A stretch of 64,000 nucleotides of DNA from Solibacillus sp. FSL H8-0523 (GTDB taxonomy: Bacteria > Bacillota > Bacilli > Bacillales_A > Planococcaceae): contig NZ_CP150291.1 of NCBI RefSeq assembly GCF_038051985.1, positions 3,658,001-3,722,000 on the forward strand. Direction: 5' to 3'. How positions within the stretch are numbered: position 1 is the stretch's first letter; each line of letters starts with the position of its first letter. Positions 44,240 to 53,662 of the stretch are shown here, piece by piece. A model generated the notes under the pieces. The model was not told where the DNA came from, searched no databases, and saw nothing but the letters and a program-made list of their open reading frames with translations. The position numbers were made by a program, and so were the translations under genes.

Positions 44240-45859
44240 ATGAAACGCAATAAAAAAGTCGCACTTACAGCAACTGCTCTTTCATTATCAGCAATCTTAG
44301 CTGCATGTGGCACAGACGAGGAAAAAACAACTACATCTACAGCTGATGGTGAAAAGGAATTAAACTTATTAATTACTTCTGAGCCACCATCATTACACCC
44401 ACAATTAGCTTCAGATACAACTTCAGGTGCTATTTTAGAAAATGCATTTGAAGGTTTAACAACAATGAAAAATGGCGAGCCAGTATTAGGCGCTGCTGAA
44501 GACTACATTGTTTCTGATGACTTATTAACGTATACATTCAAATTACGTGACGCACAATGGTCAAACGGCGAAAAAGTAACTGCAGAAGACTTCGCTTACG
44601 CTTGGTTATGGGCATTAAACCCAGAAAACGCTTCTGAGTATTCTACAATCCTTTACCCAATCAAAGGCGCTGAAGCTTACAATAACGCTAAAGCAACTGC
44701 TGAAGACGTAGCGATCAACGTAATCGACGAAAAAACATTAGAAGTTACTTTAGAAGCACCAACTCCATATTTCTTAGAGTTAACAGCTTTCAAAACGTTC
44801 TTCCCAATTCATAAAGCAACAGCTGAAGCGAATCCAAAATGGTACACAGAGGCTGACACATACGTAGGTAACGGTGCTTACACATTATCTTCTTGGAATC
44901 ACTCTGGTGACATCGTATTAGAGAAAAGCGAAACTTACTGGGATGCTGCAAATGTAGCAATCGATACAGTAAACGTTGCCATGGTTGAGTCTGAAACAAC
45001 TCAAATGACAATGTACGATGCTGGAGAAGTTGATTTCTTAGGTGCTCCATACGGAACAATTTCTCTTGACGCAATCGACCGCTTAAAATCTGAAGATGCA
45101 TTAAACGTAACAGATTTAGCAGGTATTTACTGGTACAAATTCAACACGAAAGATCCTGTAATGCAAAACGAAAACATCCGTAAAGCATTAACACTTGCGA
45201 TTGACCGTGAAGCACTAGTATCAAACATCGTAAAAGGTGAACAACCACCAGCACTTGGTATGGTTCCAGATTCAGTTGCTGGCTTTGGCGATGACGAAGG
45301 ATACTTCAAAGACGCTGACTTCGCAGAAGCGAAAAAATATTTAGAAGCTGGTTTAAAAGAGTTAGGCTTAGCTAGCGCGAAAGATTTAGAAGTAAAAGTT
45401 TCTTACAACACGTCTGAAGCACACTCTTCTATCGCTCAGTTCATCCAACAAGGCTGGACTTCTGAGTTAGGTATTACAGTTAAGTTAGACAACGCTGAAT
45501 GGCAAGTATACTTAGATAAATTATCTAACGGTGACTTCCAAATCGGTCGTCTAGGATGGGGTGCTGACTACAATGACGCATACTCATTCTTAGAAATGTA
45601 CAACTCAGCTACAAACGGTAACAACCAAACTGGTTGGTCTAATGACGAATACACAAACCTATTAAAAGCTTCTACTACTGAAACAGACGCTGCAAAACGT
45701 ACTGAAATGTTACAACAAGCAGAAGAAATTATTATGGAAGAAATGCCTGTAGCACCTGTGTACTACCAAACAAACTTATTCATTTCACATGATAACGTTG
45801 AAAACATGGCACCAGATGCATTAGGTAACATCAACCTAAAATTCGTTGACGTGAAATAA
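44240..45859 (+). CDS. oppA: Oligopeptide ABC transporter, peptide-binding lipoprotein
   Basis: 539 residues of the SBP_bac_5 family. Lipoprotein signal with lipobox LAAC (C23), then the family start LNLLITSEPPSLHPQLASD, SNGEKVTAEDFAYAWLWALNP and the C-terminal MEEMPVAPVYYQT. It is held on the membrane outer face and delivers peptides to OppBCDF. In spore formers this transporter also imports signalling peptides such as Phr. Codon use is visibly biased to frequent codons, consistent with high expression. A hairpin follows before oppB. Confidence 0.95.
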   Translation: MKRNKKVALTATALSLSAILAACGTDEEKTTTSTADGEKELNLLITSEPPSLHPQLASDTTSGAILENAFEGLTTMKNGEPVLGAAEDYIVSDDLLTYTFKLRDAQWSNGEKVTAEDFAYAWLWALNPENASEYSTILYPIKGAEAYNNAKATAEDVAINVIDEKTLEVTLEAPTPYFLELTAFKTFFPIHKATAEANPKWYTEADTYVGNGAYTLSSWNHSGDIVLEKSETYWDAANVAIDTVNVAMVESETTQMTMYDAGEVDFLGAPYGTISLDAIDRLKSEDALNVTDLAGIYWYKFNTKDPVMQNENIRKALTLAIDREALVSNIVKGEQPPALGMVPDSVAGFGDDEGYFKDADFAEAKKYLEAGLKELGLASAKDLEVKVSYNTSEAHSSIAQFIQQGWTSELGITVKLDNAEWQVYLDKLSNGDFQIGRLGWGADYNDAYSFLEMYNSATNGNNQTGWSNDEYTNLLKASTTETDAAKRTEMLQQAEEIIMEEMPVAPVYYQTNLFISHDNVENMAPDALGNINLKFVDVK

Positions 45860-45905
45860 TTGTCGTTATTCTTAGTAAATACGATTTGTATTTACTCTAT
45901 ATAGT

Positions 45906-45937
45906 AGGAGGTGTCTCAAATTGATGAGACACCTCCT
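45906..45937 (+). terminator. Attenuator hairpin between oppA and oppB
   Basis: Perfect 13-bp stem AGGAGGTGTCTCA / TGAGACACCTCCT with a 6-nt loop and a short TTTC tail. It lies between the binding-protein gene and the rest of the operon, where a partial terminator would give more OppA than transporter. It also sequesters an AGGAGG. Confidence 0.8.
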
Positions 45938-45988
45938 TTCACATTATCTGAGAATATTCAAAATAATAAAAAAAGGAGGTTGGGAACA

Positions 45989-46918
45989 TTGCTTAATTTT
46001 ATCTTTAAACGATTACTTTACATCGTACTTGCAATGTACTTAATTATTACAGCGACGTTCTTCTTAATGCAGTTAGCTCCTGGTAGTCCGTTCGCGAGTG
46101 AACGTGAATTACCACCAGCGATTGAAGAACAATTAAACGCAAAATATGGTCTGGATAATCCTTGGTATATCCAATATAAAGACTATTTAGTAGATACCAT
46201 TACATTTGATTTTGGTGAATCTATGAAGTATAAAGGACGCTCAACGAACGATATTATCGCAGAGAGTTTCCCTGTTTCACTTGCTTTAGGTTTAGAGGCA
46301 ATGATTTTAGCCATTGGTATGGGGGTTTTACTAGGAGTTGTCTCCGCCCTATATCACAATAAATGGCCAGATTATGCCGCAACAATTATTGCGATTTTAG
46401 GTATTTCTGTACCATCGTTCATCTTAGCTGGTTTACTACAGTACTACTTATCATTCCAAGCAGGCTGGTTCCCAGTTAGTGGTTGGAAAGGCTTTACGTA
46501 CACAATCCTACCAGCGTTAGCGATTGCAGTTACACACGCAGGTTTCATCGCGAAGTTAACGCGTTCTAGTATGTTAGAGCAAAACAATAGCGAATACGTA
46601 AAATTAGCGCGTGCGAAAGGTCTTGGAAAATGGACAATCGTATTCAAACACTCATTACGTAACGCATTATTACCAGTTGTTACGTACCTTGGTCCATTAT
46701 TTGCCGGGGTTATTACAGGTAGTTTCGTTATCGAGCAAATCTTTGCCGTACCAGGACTTGGTCGCCACTTCGTAACAAGTATTACAAACCGTGACTACAC
46801 AGTTATCATGGGTACGACCGTATTCTATTCATTAATTTTATTAGTAGCGGTATTAATCGTTGATATTTTATACAGCGTGATTGACCCTCGTATTAAATTG
46901 AAAGGAGCGAAAAAATAA
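45989..46918 (+). CDS. oppB: Oligopeptide ABC transporter permease
   Basis: 309 residues from a TTG at 45989, which follows AAAGGAGG and gives the typical start MLNFIFKRLLYIVLAMYLI. The longer open frame runs back through the attenuator and is not real. Six membrane segments are present, with the EAA loop at EYVKLARAKGLGKWTIVFKH. It pairs with OppC. The stop codon shares its last base with the oppC start. Confidence 0.95.
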   Translation: MLNFIFKRLLYIVLAMYLIITATFFLMQLAPGSPFASERELPPAIEEQLNAKYGLDNPWYIQYKDYLVDTITFDFGESMKYKGRSTNDIIAESFPVSLALGLEAMILAIGMGVLLGVVSALYHNKWPDYAATIIAILGISVPSFILAGLLQYYLSFQAGWFPVSGWKGFTYTILPALAIAVTHAGFIAKLTRSSMLEQNNSEYVKLARAKGLGKWTIVFKHSLRNALLPVVTYLGPLFAGVITGSFVIEQIFAVPGLGRHFVTSITNRDYTVIMGTTVFYSLILLVAVLIVDILYSVIDPRIKLKGAKK

Positions 46919-47850
46919 TGGCTCAAAACGAACAGCAAATTCCAAAAGTGTCACCTGACATGTTCGAAGTGGTTGGCCGTTCTGAAAATACGGACGCATT
47001 ATCGAAAAAACAAGTGTCTTATTGGAAGGAAGTATTTTATCGCTTCTCTCATAACAAATTAGCTGTTATCGGCATAGTACTATTAATGCTTATCGCAGGC
47101 TTTGCGATTATTGCTCCAATGCTTTCTTCTTACACATATGAACAAAACGTTGGTTTATACAACACAGCACCATCTGCAACACATTGGTTTGGTACAGATG
47201 ACCTGGCACGTGATATTTTCGTTCGTGCTTGGGAAGGTGCTCGTATTTCTCTATTCATCGGTATTACTGCCGCAGTGATTGATTTAATTATCGGTGTGCT
47301 GTGGGGTAGTATTGCTGGACTTGCAGGCGGACGCGTAGATAATATTATGATGCGTATCGCCGATGTGTTAACAGCGATTCCATACTTACTTGTGGTAATT
47401 ATCCTACTAGTAATTATGGAACCAGGTTTAGTGCCAATGATTATTGCCCTATCAATTACAGGTTGGGTCAACATGGCGCGTATCGTACGAAGTGAAGTAT
47501 TAAAAATCAAAAACCAAGAATACGTGCTTGCCGCGCGTACGTTAGGTGCAAACCAATGGCATATTATTAAGCGTCACTTAATTCCAAATGCTATGGGTGC
47601 GATTTTAGTAACAATGACAATGACAATTCCAAGTGCAATTTTCACTGAAAGTTTCTTAAGCTACTTAGGTTTAGGTGTACAAGCACCATTAGCCAGCTGG
47701 GGTACAATGGCCTCTGAAGGTTTCAAAGCACTTCAATCTGCACCATGGCGATTACTGTTCCCTGCAGCTTTAATCTCAATTACGATTTTCGCCTTTAACG
47801 CAGTTGGAGACGGCTTACGTGACGCACTTGATCCGAAATTACGAAAATAG
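46918..47850 (+). CDS. oppC: Oligopeptide ABC transporter permease
   Basis: 310 residues. An OppC-type N-terminal region with a cytoplasmic segment (about 1-40) is followed by six membrane helices and the EAA loop EYVLAARTLGANQWHIIKRH. GTDDLARDIFVRAWEGARIS is the family hallmark. Translationally coupled to oppB (TAATG overlap); oppD starts 12 bp downstream after GGAGG. Confidence 0.95.
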   Translation: MAQNEQQIPKVSPDMFEVVGRSENTDALSKKQVSYWKEVFYRFSHNKLAVIGIVLLMLIAGFAIIAPMLSSYTYEQNVGLYNTAPSATHWFGTDDLARDIFVRAWEGARISLFIGITAAVIDLIIGVLWGSIAGLAGGRVDNIMMRIADVLTAIPYLLVVIILLVIMEPGLVPMIIALSITGWVNMARIVRSEVLKIKNQEYVLAARTLGANQWHIIKRHLIPNAMGAILVTMTMTIPSAIFTESFLSYLGLGVQAPLASWGTMASEGFKALQSAPWRLLFPAALISITIFAFNAVGDGLRDALDPKLRK

Positions 47851-47862
47851 GAGGCGTACACT

Positions 47863-48909
47863 ATGAAGAAAAAAGTATTAGAAGTAAAAGACTTACGTGT
47901 CAATTTCAAAACGTACGCTGGTGTTGTACAAGCCGTACGTGGCGTTAGCTTTGAGCTTTATGAAGGTGAAACGCTCGCAATCGTTGGTGAATCCGGTTCA
48001 GGTAAATCGGTAACGAGTAATGCCCTTATGAAATTAATTCCTCAGCCACCTGGCATTTATGCCGGTGGTGAGATTAACTTTAACGGTCGCGACATCATTC
48101 CATTAACTGAAAAAGAAATGATGAAAGTACGTGGTAACGATATCGCGATGATTTTCCAAGATCCAATGACGGCTCTTAACCCAACGATGCGTATTGGGAA
48201 GCAAATTACAGAAGTGATCATCAAGCATAATAAAGCAGGTTCTAAAGAAGAAGCCAAACAACGTGCGATTGAGTTACTTGATCAAGTAGGGATTCCCTTC
48301 CCAGAGCAACGTTACAAATCATACCCTCACGAATTATCAGGTGGTATGCGTCAACGTGTCGTAATCGCGATTGCCCTTGCAGCGGATCCGAAGCTATTAA
48401 TCGCTGACGAACCAACGACTGCACTTGATGTAACAATCCAAGCCCAAATTTTAGAGCTAATGAAAGAAATCCAAAAGAAATCAAATACGTCGATTATTTT
48501 CATTACCCATGACTTAGGTGTTGTAGCCAATGTTGCAGACCGTGTTGCTGTTATGTATGCGGGCCAAATTGTGGAGTACGGAACAGTCGAAGATATTTTC
48601 TATAACCCACGTCACCCATATACTTGGGGCTTACTAGGCTCAATGCCAGACTTAAACAACTCATCAGATGAGCTACTAATGGCGATTCCTGGTTCCCCAC
48701 CAAACTTAATCGATCCACCAAAGGGTGATGCATTTGCTGCTCGTAACGAGTTCGCGATGAAGATTGACTTTGAAATGGAGCCACCAATGTTCCAAGTATC
48801 GGATACGCACTACGCAAAAACGTGGTTACTGCATCCTGATGCACCAGAAATGCCAATTCCTGATGCGGTAGCACGCCGTATTCAAGGCTACAAGCAGGAG
48901 GGCAACTAA
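47863..48909 (+). CDS. oppD: Oligopeptide ABC transporter ATPase
   Basis: 348 residues. Walker [10 protein letters not shown]-loop [12 protein letters not shown], signature LSGGMRQR, Walker [13 protein letters not shown] and the H-loop THDLG. The C-terminal oligopeptide/dipeptide transporter domain is present, but the usual CxxxxxxC iron-sulphur cysteines of that region are not. It acts with OppF as the heterodimeric motor. Confidence 0.95.
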   Translation: MKKKVLEVKDLRVNFKTYAGVVQAVRGVSFELYEGETLAIVGESGSGKSVTSNALMKLIPQPPGIYAGGEINFNGRDIIPLTEKEMMKVRGNDIAMIFQDPMTALNPTMRIGKQITEVIIKHNKAGSKEEAKQRAIELLDQVGIPFPEQRYKSYPHELSGGMRQRVVIAIALAADPKLLIADEPTTALDVTIQAQILELMKEIQKKSNTSIIFITHDLGVVANVADRVAVMYAGQIVEYGTVEDIFYNPRHPYTWGLLGSMPDLNNSSDELLMAIPGSPPNLIDPPKGDAFAARNEFAMKIDFEMEPPMFQVSDTHYAKTWLLHPDAPEMPIPDAVARRIQGYKQEGN

Positions 48910-48910
48910 C

Positions 48911-49828
48911 ATGTTAGAAAAACGCAGCAAAATTTTAGAAGTAAAAGGCTTAAAACAACACTTCGGTACAGCGAAACAACCGATTAAAGCAATCGACGGC
49001 ATTTCGTTTGATGTGTATGAAGGCGAAACATTAGGGTTAGTTGGGGAATCTGGTTGTGGTAAATCAACAACAGGTCGCTCAATTATTCGTCTATATGACA
49101 TCACAGAAGGTCAAATCAACTTTAAAGGCCGCGACATTTCAGAGTTAAAATCACGTAAAGATTTACTACAATTCAATCGTGAAATGCAAATGATTTTCCA
49201 AGATCCATACGCGTCGTTAAATCCTCGTATGACAGCTGGTGAATTAATTGCAGAAAGCTTTGAAATTCATGGTCTATATAAAAACAAAAAAGAACGCCAA
49301 GCGCGCGTTGGTGAATTACTAGAAGCAGTTGGTTTAACACGTGAGCACGCGAACCGTTATGCCCATGAGTTTTCAGGTGGTCAACGCCAACGTATTGGTA
49401 TTGCGCGTGCACTCAGCTTAGATCCAAGCTTTATCATTGCCGATGAGCCGATTTCAGCACTAGACGTTTCCATCCAAGCGCAAGTCGTTAACTTATTAAA
49501 ACAACTTCAAAAAGAGCGTGGGTTAACTTACCTGTTCATCGCCCACGATCTATCGATGGTAAAATACATTTCAGACCGTATCGCGGTAATGTACCGTGGG
49601 AAAATTTTAGAGCTAGGTTCGGCGGATGAGATTTACAACAATCCAATCCATCCTTACACGAAGTCTCTTTTATCTGCTGTCCCTCAGCCAGATCCTGCCT
49701 ATGAAAAAGGGCGCGTGCGTATTCCATACAAGCACGTAGAGCATGACCCAGCAGCAGAAGTAGTCGAAGCACGCCCAGGTCACTTCGTCTTCGGTACAAA
49801 AGCACAAGCAGAAGAATGGGCTAAGTAG
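48911..49828 (+). CDS. oppF: Oligopeptide ABC transporter ATPase
   Basis: 305 residues with Walker [10 protein letters not shown], signature FSGGQRQR, Walker [13 protein letters not shown] and H-loop AHDLSM, followed by a short oligopeptide-transporter domain ending in [15 protein letters not shown]. It starts 1 nt after the oppD stop. It is the last gene of the operon; beyond it lie the palindromic elements and a terminator at 49966. Confidence 0.95.
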   Translation: MLEKRSKILEVKGLKQHFGTAKQPIKAIDGISFDVYEGETLGLVGESGCGKSTTGRSIIRLYDITEGQINFKGRDISELKSRKDLLQFNREMQMIFQDPYASLNPRMTAGELIAESFEIHGLYKNKKERQARVGELLEAVGLTREHANRYAHEFSGGQRQRIGIARALSLDPSFIIADEPISALDVSIQAQVVNLLKQLQKERGLTYLFIAHDLSMVKYISDRIAVMYRGKILELGSADEIYNNPIHPYTKSLLSAVPQPDPAYEKGRVRIPYKHVEHDPAAEVVEARPGHFVFGTKAQAEEWAK

Positions 49829-49831
49829 AAA

Positions 49832-49941
49832 ATTTATGCGCCCTTTCAGCTCCGTGAGCCATTGGAGGGCCCGACGTAAAAGTAAACGTTCTACCACTTT
49901 TGCAGGAGGGTTCGAAATGTCCGAGGGGCTAGCGCATAAAT
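49832..49941. repeat. Large palindromic element 1 after opp
   Basis: A perfect 10-bp closing stem, ATTTATGCGC (49832-49841) / GCGCATAAAT (49932-49941), encloses at least two further pairings: CTCC / GGAG within about 49842-49870, and AAAAGT / ACTTTT around 49879-49900. The interior is G+C-rich compared with the flanking genes. The multi-stem layout would suit a folded RNA or a repeat-type palindrome. No known riboswitch was recognised. Confidence 0.55.
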
Positions 49942-49965
49942 CTAGACACTGCTAAAAACAAAGTA

Positions 49966-50000
49966 AAAACTCCTTCACGAGGCAATTGTGAAGGAGTTTT
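49966..50000 (+). terminator. Terminator downstream of opp
   Basis: Perfect 13-bp stem AAAACTCCTTCAC / GTGAAGGAGTTTT with a 9-nt loop, followed by TCTATATAT. It lies between palindromic elements 1 and 2 and probably ends opp transcripts and any RNA from element 1. Confidence 0.88.
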
Positions 50001-50076
50001 CTATATATAAGGCAAATTTCCAAAATCGTAGTTTTCTAAGCTCATGTCCGTTGTACTGCGTTCCGGGGCAGGCTTT

Positions 50077-50178
50077 GCGGGCGGCGTGGCTTCAACTAAA
50101 TATTCTATGCCTCTTGCGGTGGCATAGAATATTGGATTTTCCGCGCACGCTTAATCGCCAAGGAGTCCGCCGCCTCGC
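50077..50178. repeat. Large palindromic element 2
   Basis: The centre is a perfect 13-bp hairpin, AATATTCTATGCC / GGCATAGAATATT (50099-50133, 9-nt loop). It is flanked by G+C-rich arms, GCGGGCGGCG (50077-50086) and CGCCGCCTCGC (50168-50178), that pair with one bulge. The arms may extend further outward (GGCTTTGC / GCGTAAGC). There is no T-run and no open frame of interest. Confidence 0.6.
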
Positions 50179-50235
50179 GTAAGCGCATGCGGCTTAATTT
50201 CTGCTTTTACTTTATATCGAGAGCAAAATTTTGAA

Positions 50236-50320
50236 TTGGCGGGCCTCGCATGCGGCATTAGAGAAAGTGGTAGAGACACGTACGACGTGACTCTAACGCT
50301 TTCATGCCGTTGCCCGCCAA
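50236..50320. repeat. Large palindromic element 3
   Basis: Outer arms TTGGCGGGC / GCCCGCCAA are perfect (9 bp). Inner arms CGGCAT / ATGCCG, GAAAG / CTTTC, AGAG / CTCT and CACGT / ACGTG continue almost to the centre, making one long imperfect hairpin of 85 nt. It shares CATGCGGC with the end of element 2, and AAAGTGGTAGA as the inverse of a stretch in element 1. It lies 34 bp from the pruA stop. Confidence 0.65.
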
Positions 50321-50354
50321 TAAAAGTGCAAAACTTTATACGAAAAGCTTTTAT

Positions 50355-51899
50355 TTAAAAAGCTTCTGACGTCGTTTTTGCTTGCATGTGTAGTGTTAAG
50401 TAGTCAGGGCCGCCTGCTTTTGAGTCTGTGCCTGACATGTTAAAGCCGCCAAATGGTTGATAGCCTACGATTGCGCCTGTGCAGCCACGGTTGAAGTATA
50501 AGTTACCTACGTGGAATTCCTCACGCGCATATTCTTGGTTCATACGGTTTGATGTAATGACCGCGCCTGTTAAGCCGTACTCCGTATTATTGGCAATCGC
50601 AATCGCTTCTTCAAAGTTTTCCGCTTTTGTTATTGCAACAACAGGTCCGAAGATTTCTTCTTTCATAATACGCGCTTCTGGTGCCACATCGGCAAACACG
50701 GTTGGATTTACGAAGTAGCCTACTGAATCGTCTGCTGTACCCCCAGCGACTAAGCGACCTTCACCTTTACCGATTTCAATGTAATCATTAATTTTTTTGA
50801 ATGCCGCAGCGTCGATCACTGTTGCCATGTAGTTTGAAGGATCTGCTGGGTCACCAATTGTTAACTCTTTTGTTAGTGCTTCCACACGGTCTACCACTTG
50901 ATCGTATACATCTTTCACGATAACAACACGTGAACATGCAGAGCATTTTTGACCTGAGAAGCCAAATGCTGATTTCACGATTGATTGTGCCGCTAATTCT
51001 AAATCTGCTTCCTTGTCGACAACAATTGTGTCCTTACCGCCCATTTCAGCGATGACACGTTTGATCCAAATTTGACCTTCATTTAATACCGAAGCACGTT
51101 GGTTAATACGTAGACCAACATCACGTGAGCCTGTGAATGAAATGAAGCGTGTTTTCGGATGGTCTACTAAATAGTCCCCTACTTCAGCACCGCTACCCGG
51201 TACGTAGTTGACGACACCTTTTGGTAAGCCGGCTTCTTCTAGCACTTCGATAAATTTATAGGCAACAACGGGAGTCGTTGATGCTGGTTTTAATAACACC
51301 GTATTCCCTGTAACAACAGCTGCTACTGTAGTACCTGCCATAATAGCGAATGGGAAGTTCCATGGTGAAATGACAATACCAATCCCTAAAGGAATGTAGT
51401 CATAACGGTTGTATTCATTTGGACGGCTTTCTACTTTGCGGCCATCCTTCATTTCTAGCATTTGGCGACCATAGTATTCTAGGAAATCGATTGCTTCTGC
51501 TGTATCCGCATCAGCCTCGTTCCATGGCTTCCCTGCTTCTTTTGTTAGCCAAGCAGAAAACTCATGTTTACGACGACGAATAATCGTTGCCGCTTTAAAT
51601 AATACGTCTGCACGGATTTCAGGCTTTACTTTTTTCCAAGATTGAAACGCCTTATCCGCCTCTTGCATCGCTTTTTCAGCTAGCTCTTGTGACGCCTTTG
51701 ATACAGAACCAATCATTTCTGTTTTCTTTGCTGGGTTATATGATACGATTTTGTCTTCTGTTGTGATGCGCTCACCACCAATAATGAGTGGATATTCTGC
51801 GCCAATTTGTGACTCTACCTTTTTCAATGCTTCTAAATATGCTTGCTTGTTTTCTTCTACCGAAAAATCTGTAAATGGTTCGTGCTTATAGTTAATCAT
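50355..51899 (-). CDS. pruA: L-glutamate gamma-semialdehyde dehydrogenase (1-pyrroline-5-carboxylate dehydrogenase)
   Basis: 514 residues from the ATG at 51899, ten nt after GGAGG. The aldehyde-dehydrogenase fold shows [20 protein letters not shown], the general-base region AEMGGKD and the catalytic cysteine in [10 protein letters not shown]. It oxidises glutamate semialdehyde, from proline or arginine breakdown, to glutamate with NAD. Divergent from the AAA+ regulator; together with putB and putP it makes a complete proline-use cluster. The interval to the regulator holds two operator-like sites. Confidence 0.96.
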   Translation of the reverse strand: MINYKHEPFTDFSVEENKQAYLEALKKVESQIGAEYPLIIGGERITTEDKIVSYNPAKKTEMIGSVSKASQELAEKAMQEADKAFQSWKKVKPEIRADVLFKAATIIRRRKHEFSAWLTKEAGKPWNEADADTAEAIDFLEYYGRQMLEMKDGRKVESRPNEYNRYDYIPLGIGIVISPWNFPFAIMAGTTVAAVVTGNTVLLKPASTTPVVAYKFIEVLEEAGLPKGVVNYVPGSGAEVGDYLVDHPKTRFISFTGSRDVGLRINQRASVLNEGQIWIKRVIAEMGGKDTIVVDKEADLELAAQSIVKSAFGFSGQKCSACSRVVIVKDVYDQVVDRVEALTKELTIGDPADPSNYMATVIDAAAFKKINDYIEIGKGEGRLVAGGTADDSVGYFVNPTVFADVAPEARIMKEEIFGPVVAITKAENFEEAIAIANNTEYGLTGAVITSNRMNQEYAREEFHVGNLYFNRGCTGAIVGYQPFGGFNMSGTDSKAGGPDYLTLHMQAKTTSEAF

Positions 51900-51924
51900 C
51901 TGTCCATTACCTCCGATATAAAAG

Positions 51925-51941
51925 TGCAATATTATTTTGCA
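51925..51941. promoter_or_regulatory. Operator-like site 1 of the proline cluster
   Basis: TGCAATATTATTTTGCA, a near-palindrome 26 bp upstream of the pruA start. It matches the site before putB (53436-53452) at 15 of 17 bases. Confidence 0.55.
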
Positions 51942-51968
51942 TAAAAGTGTATTTCTTAATTCGAATTA

Positions 51969-51985
51969 TGCAATATAATAATGCT
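51969..51985. promoter_or_regulatory. Operator-like site 2 of the proline cluster
   Basis: TGCAATATAATAATGCT, a looser version of the same TGCA-(AT-rich)-TGCA dyad, 44 bp from site 1 centre to centre (about four helical turns), in the shared pruA/regulator interval. Confidence 0.4.
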
Positions 51986-52059
51986 TAATGCAATAATTAT
52001 TTCTTAAAAGCAAAAAATCTCTCATTCATGCTAAAATAATGCTAAGGGGGCAAAAGCGC

Positions 52060-53355
52060 ATGAAACAGCTAGATATCTCTAGTGTCTTTGAATTTATGAT
52101 TGAAAAAATTGAAACTGGGCTTTGTGCCATAGATGAAAATGGACGTGTGGTTGTGTACAACAAAAAGATGCGTGAACTAACAGGTGAATCACTCGAAGAC
52201 ATTACGCAGCGTTTTTTATCGCAATCGCTCGACTTTAACTTAGAGCAAAATATGCTTCAAAAAGTGTTAGCCTCTGGTAAAAGTTTTAAACATGTTAAAC
52301 AAACGTTTTGGAATGCGCGCGGCGAAGAAGTGACGATGATTAATGACTATTATCCGTACACGTTAAGCAACGGTACAAAAATCGCCATTCAATTAGCGCG
52401 TGACATTACACAGCAAGAATTTTTAATGGATCGCCCGCTTAGTCGTTACGGTGCGCCGTTAACATTCGATATTATTACCGCCGTCTCAAAATCGATGAAG
52501 CAAGTCATTCAGCAAGCAAAAATTGCAGCGCTTGGTCGTATCCCGGTTATGCTCGTAGGTGAATCAGGTACTGGTAAGGATATGATTGCTGAAGGCATTC
52601 ATCATGAGCTACAAGAAAAAAACGAACGCTTTGTCACACTCATTTGCCGACGCAATGAAGAAACCTTACTTGCGCAAATTGAAAAATATATTGCCAAAGA
52701 GAAAAATTATACGTTTTTTGCCGAGCGTATTGAATTTTTATCAAGCAGTGCACAGGAGCGTATTATTGAGCTCCTTGAACTGTATACCGATCGCAATCAC
52801 GTATTTGTGGCGAGTATCGGTGAAGACCCGATTGATTTAATTCAACAAAGTCGCCTTTCAAAAAACTTGTATTACTTATTTTCAAATTTAACGATTCAAG
52901 TGCCCGCCCTGCGTGAACGTCGCGAAGATATTAAACCATTTGTTGATGATTATTTCATGCGTCGCCGCAAGGATTATGGCATGAGCGTCAAAGGACTTTC
53001 ACCAGATGTTGAGGAAATTTTCTTAACATACGACTGGCCAGGTAATTTAAAAGAGCTTGAAGTGTTACTTGATGATATTAGTGCGTTGTTAACAAATGAG
53101 GAATATGTGGAAATGGCGCACATTCCCGCTTACTTCAAGTGGAAGCTGAAGCAAACTGAGCCTGCAACGACAGAAGCTGAGCAGCTATTTGATTTCTCGC
53201 AGCAGGAATTGCAACCACTTGATGAGTATATGCGTAAAGTAGAAGATCATTACATTAGCCATGCGCTTCAACTAAATAACGGAAATATTTCTCAAACCGC
53301 TAAGGCATTAGGCATTCACCGACAAGGCTTACAGTACCGCTTGAAGCGTAAATAA
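52060..53355 (+). CDS. PAS/AAA+/Fis-type regulator of proline use, degenerate AAA+ domain
   Basis: 431 residues from the ATG at 52060; TAAGGGGG precedes it. A PAS domain (about 10-115) is followed by an AAA+ domain with Walker A GESGTGKD (167-174), arginine finger RERRED (285-290) and DWPGNLKELE, then a Fis-type helix-turn-helix (NISQTAKALGIHRQGLQYR). The GAFTGA loop that contacts sigma-54 is missing, and the Walker B acids are replaced (YTFFAERIEF where GTLFLDEI is expected). So it probably does not drive sigma-54 and may act as a TyrR-like repressor or sigma-A activator. It lies between pruA and putB, which it presumably controls. Confidence 0.88.
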   Translation: MKQLDISSVFEFMIEKIETGLCAIDENGRVVVYNKKMRELTGESLEDITQRFLSQSLDFNLEQNMLQKVLASGKSFKHVKQTFWNARGEEVTMINDYYPYTLSNGTKIAIQLARDITQQEFLMDRPLSRYGAPLTFDIITAVSKSMKQVIQQAKIAALGRIPVMLVGESGTGKDMIAEGIHHELQEKNERFVTLICRRNEETLLAQIEKYIAKEKNYTFFAERIEFLSSSAQERIIELLELYTDRNHVFVASIGEDPIDLIQQSRLSKNLYYLFSNLTIQVPALRERREDIKPFVDDYFMRRRKDYGMSVKGLSPDVEEIFLTYDWPGNLKELEVLLDDISALLTNEEYVEMAHIPAYFKWKLKQTEPATTEAEQLFDFSQQELQPLDEYMRKVEDHYISHALQLNNGNISQTAKALGIHRQGLQYRLKRK

Positions 53356-53390
53356 CCAGCTGAATTGGAAATTTCATATGTAATTTCAGA

Positions 53391-53430
53391 CAAGAGTGAC
53401 ACATCCCCATTGTGTCGCTCTTGTTTTTTT
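53391..53430 (+). terminator. Terminator of the proline regulator gene
   Basis: Stem CAAGAGTGACACA / TGTGTCGCTCTTG (one mismatch), 7-nt loop, followed by TTTTTTT. It lies 35 nt past the stop codon. Confidence 0.93.
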
Positions 53431-53435
53431 GATTG

Positions 53436-53452
53436 TGCACAATTATTTTGCA
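53436..53452. promoter_or_regulatory. Operator-like site 3 of the proline cluster, upstream of putB
   Basis: TGCACAATTATTTTGCA, 15 of 17 bases identical to the site before pruA. It lies 211 bp before the putB start, just after the regulator's terminator. The 240-bp interval to putB holds no gene; a candidate promoter (TTGATT ... TATACT) is near 53596. Confidence 0.55.
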
Positions 53453-53662
53453 CTTGATAGTTTAATCGCTTTAATTAGAATTTTCATGTATAAGAAAGAT
53501 ATTTCGATAAAATTTTTATTGTCACAACCTGTTGATATTACTCAGTTTTTCTTTTTCACAAACCCTTAGGCCATCAAATTCTATTTCCAATTTTGATTTT
53601 TTGTTTTATACTCACCTCAACGTATTCAAAAACTAATTTTTAACCGAGGAGGAGTATTCAAT

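Noticed and set aside
45911-45988. N-terminal extension of OppB
   Set aside because: The extension is coded by the attenuator hairpin and its flank; AAAGGAGG and the family start point to the TTG at 45989.
49832-50320. tRNA, rRNA fragment or known riboswitch in the palindrome array
   Set aside because: No T-loop or anticodon arrangement and no c-di-GMP, SAM, T-box or similar conserved core could be recognised.
51900-52059. Sigma-54 promoter for pruA or the regulator
   Set aside because: No TGGCAC-N5-TTGC pattern on either strand; TTGCA words belong to the operator-like dyads.
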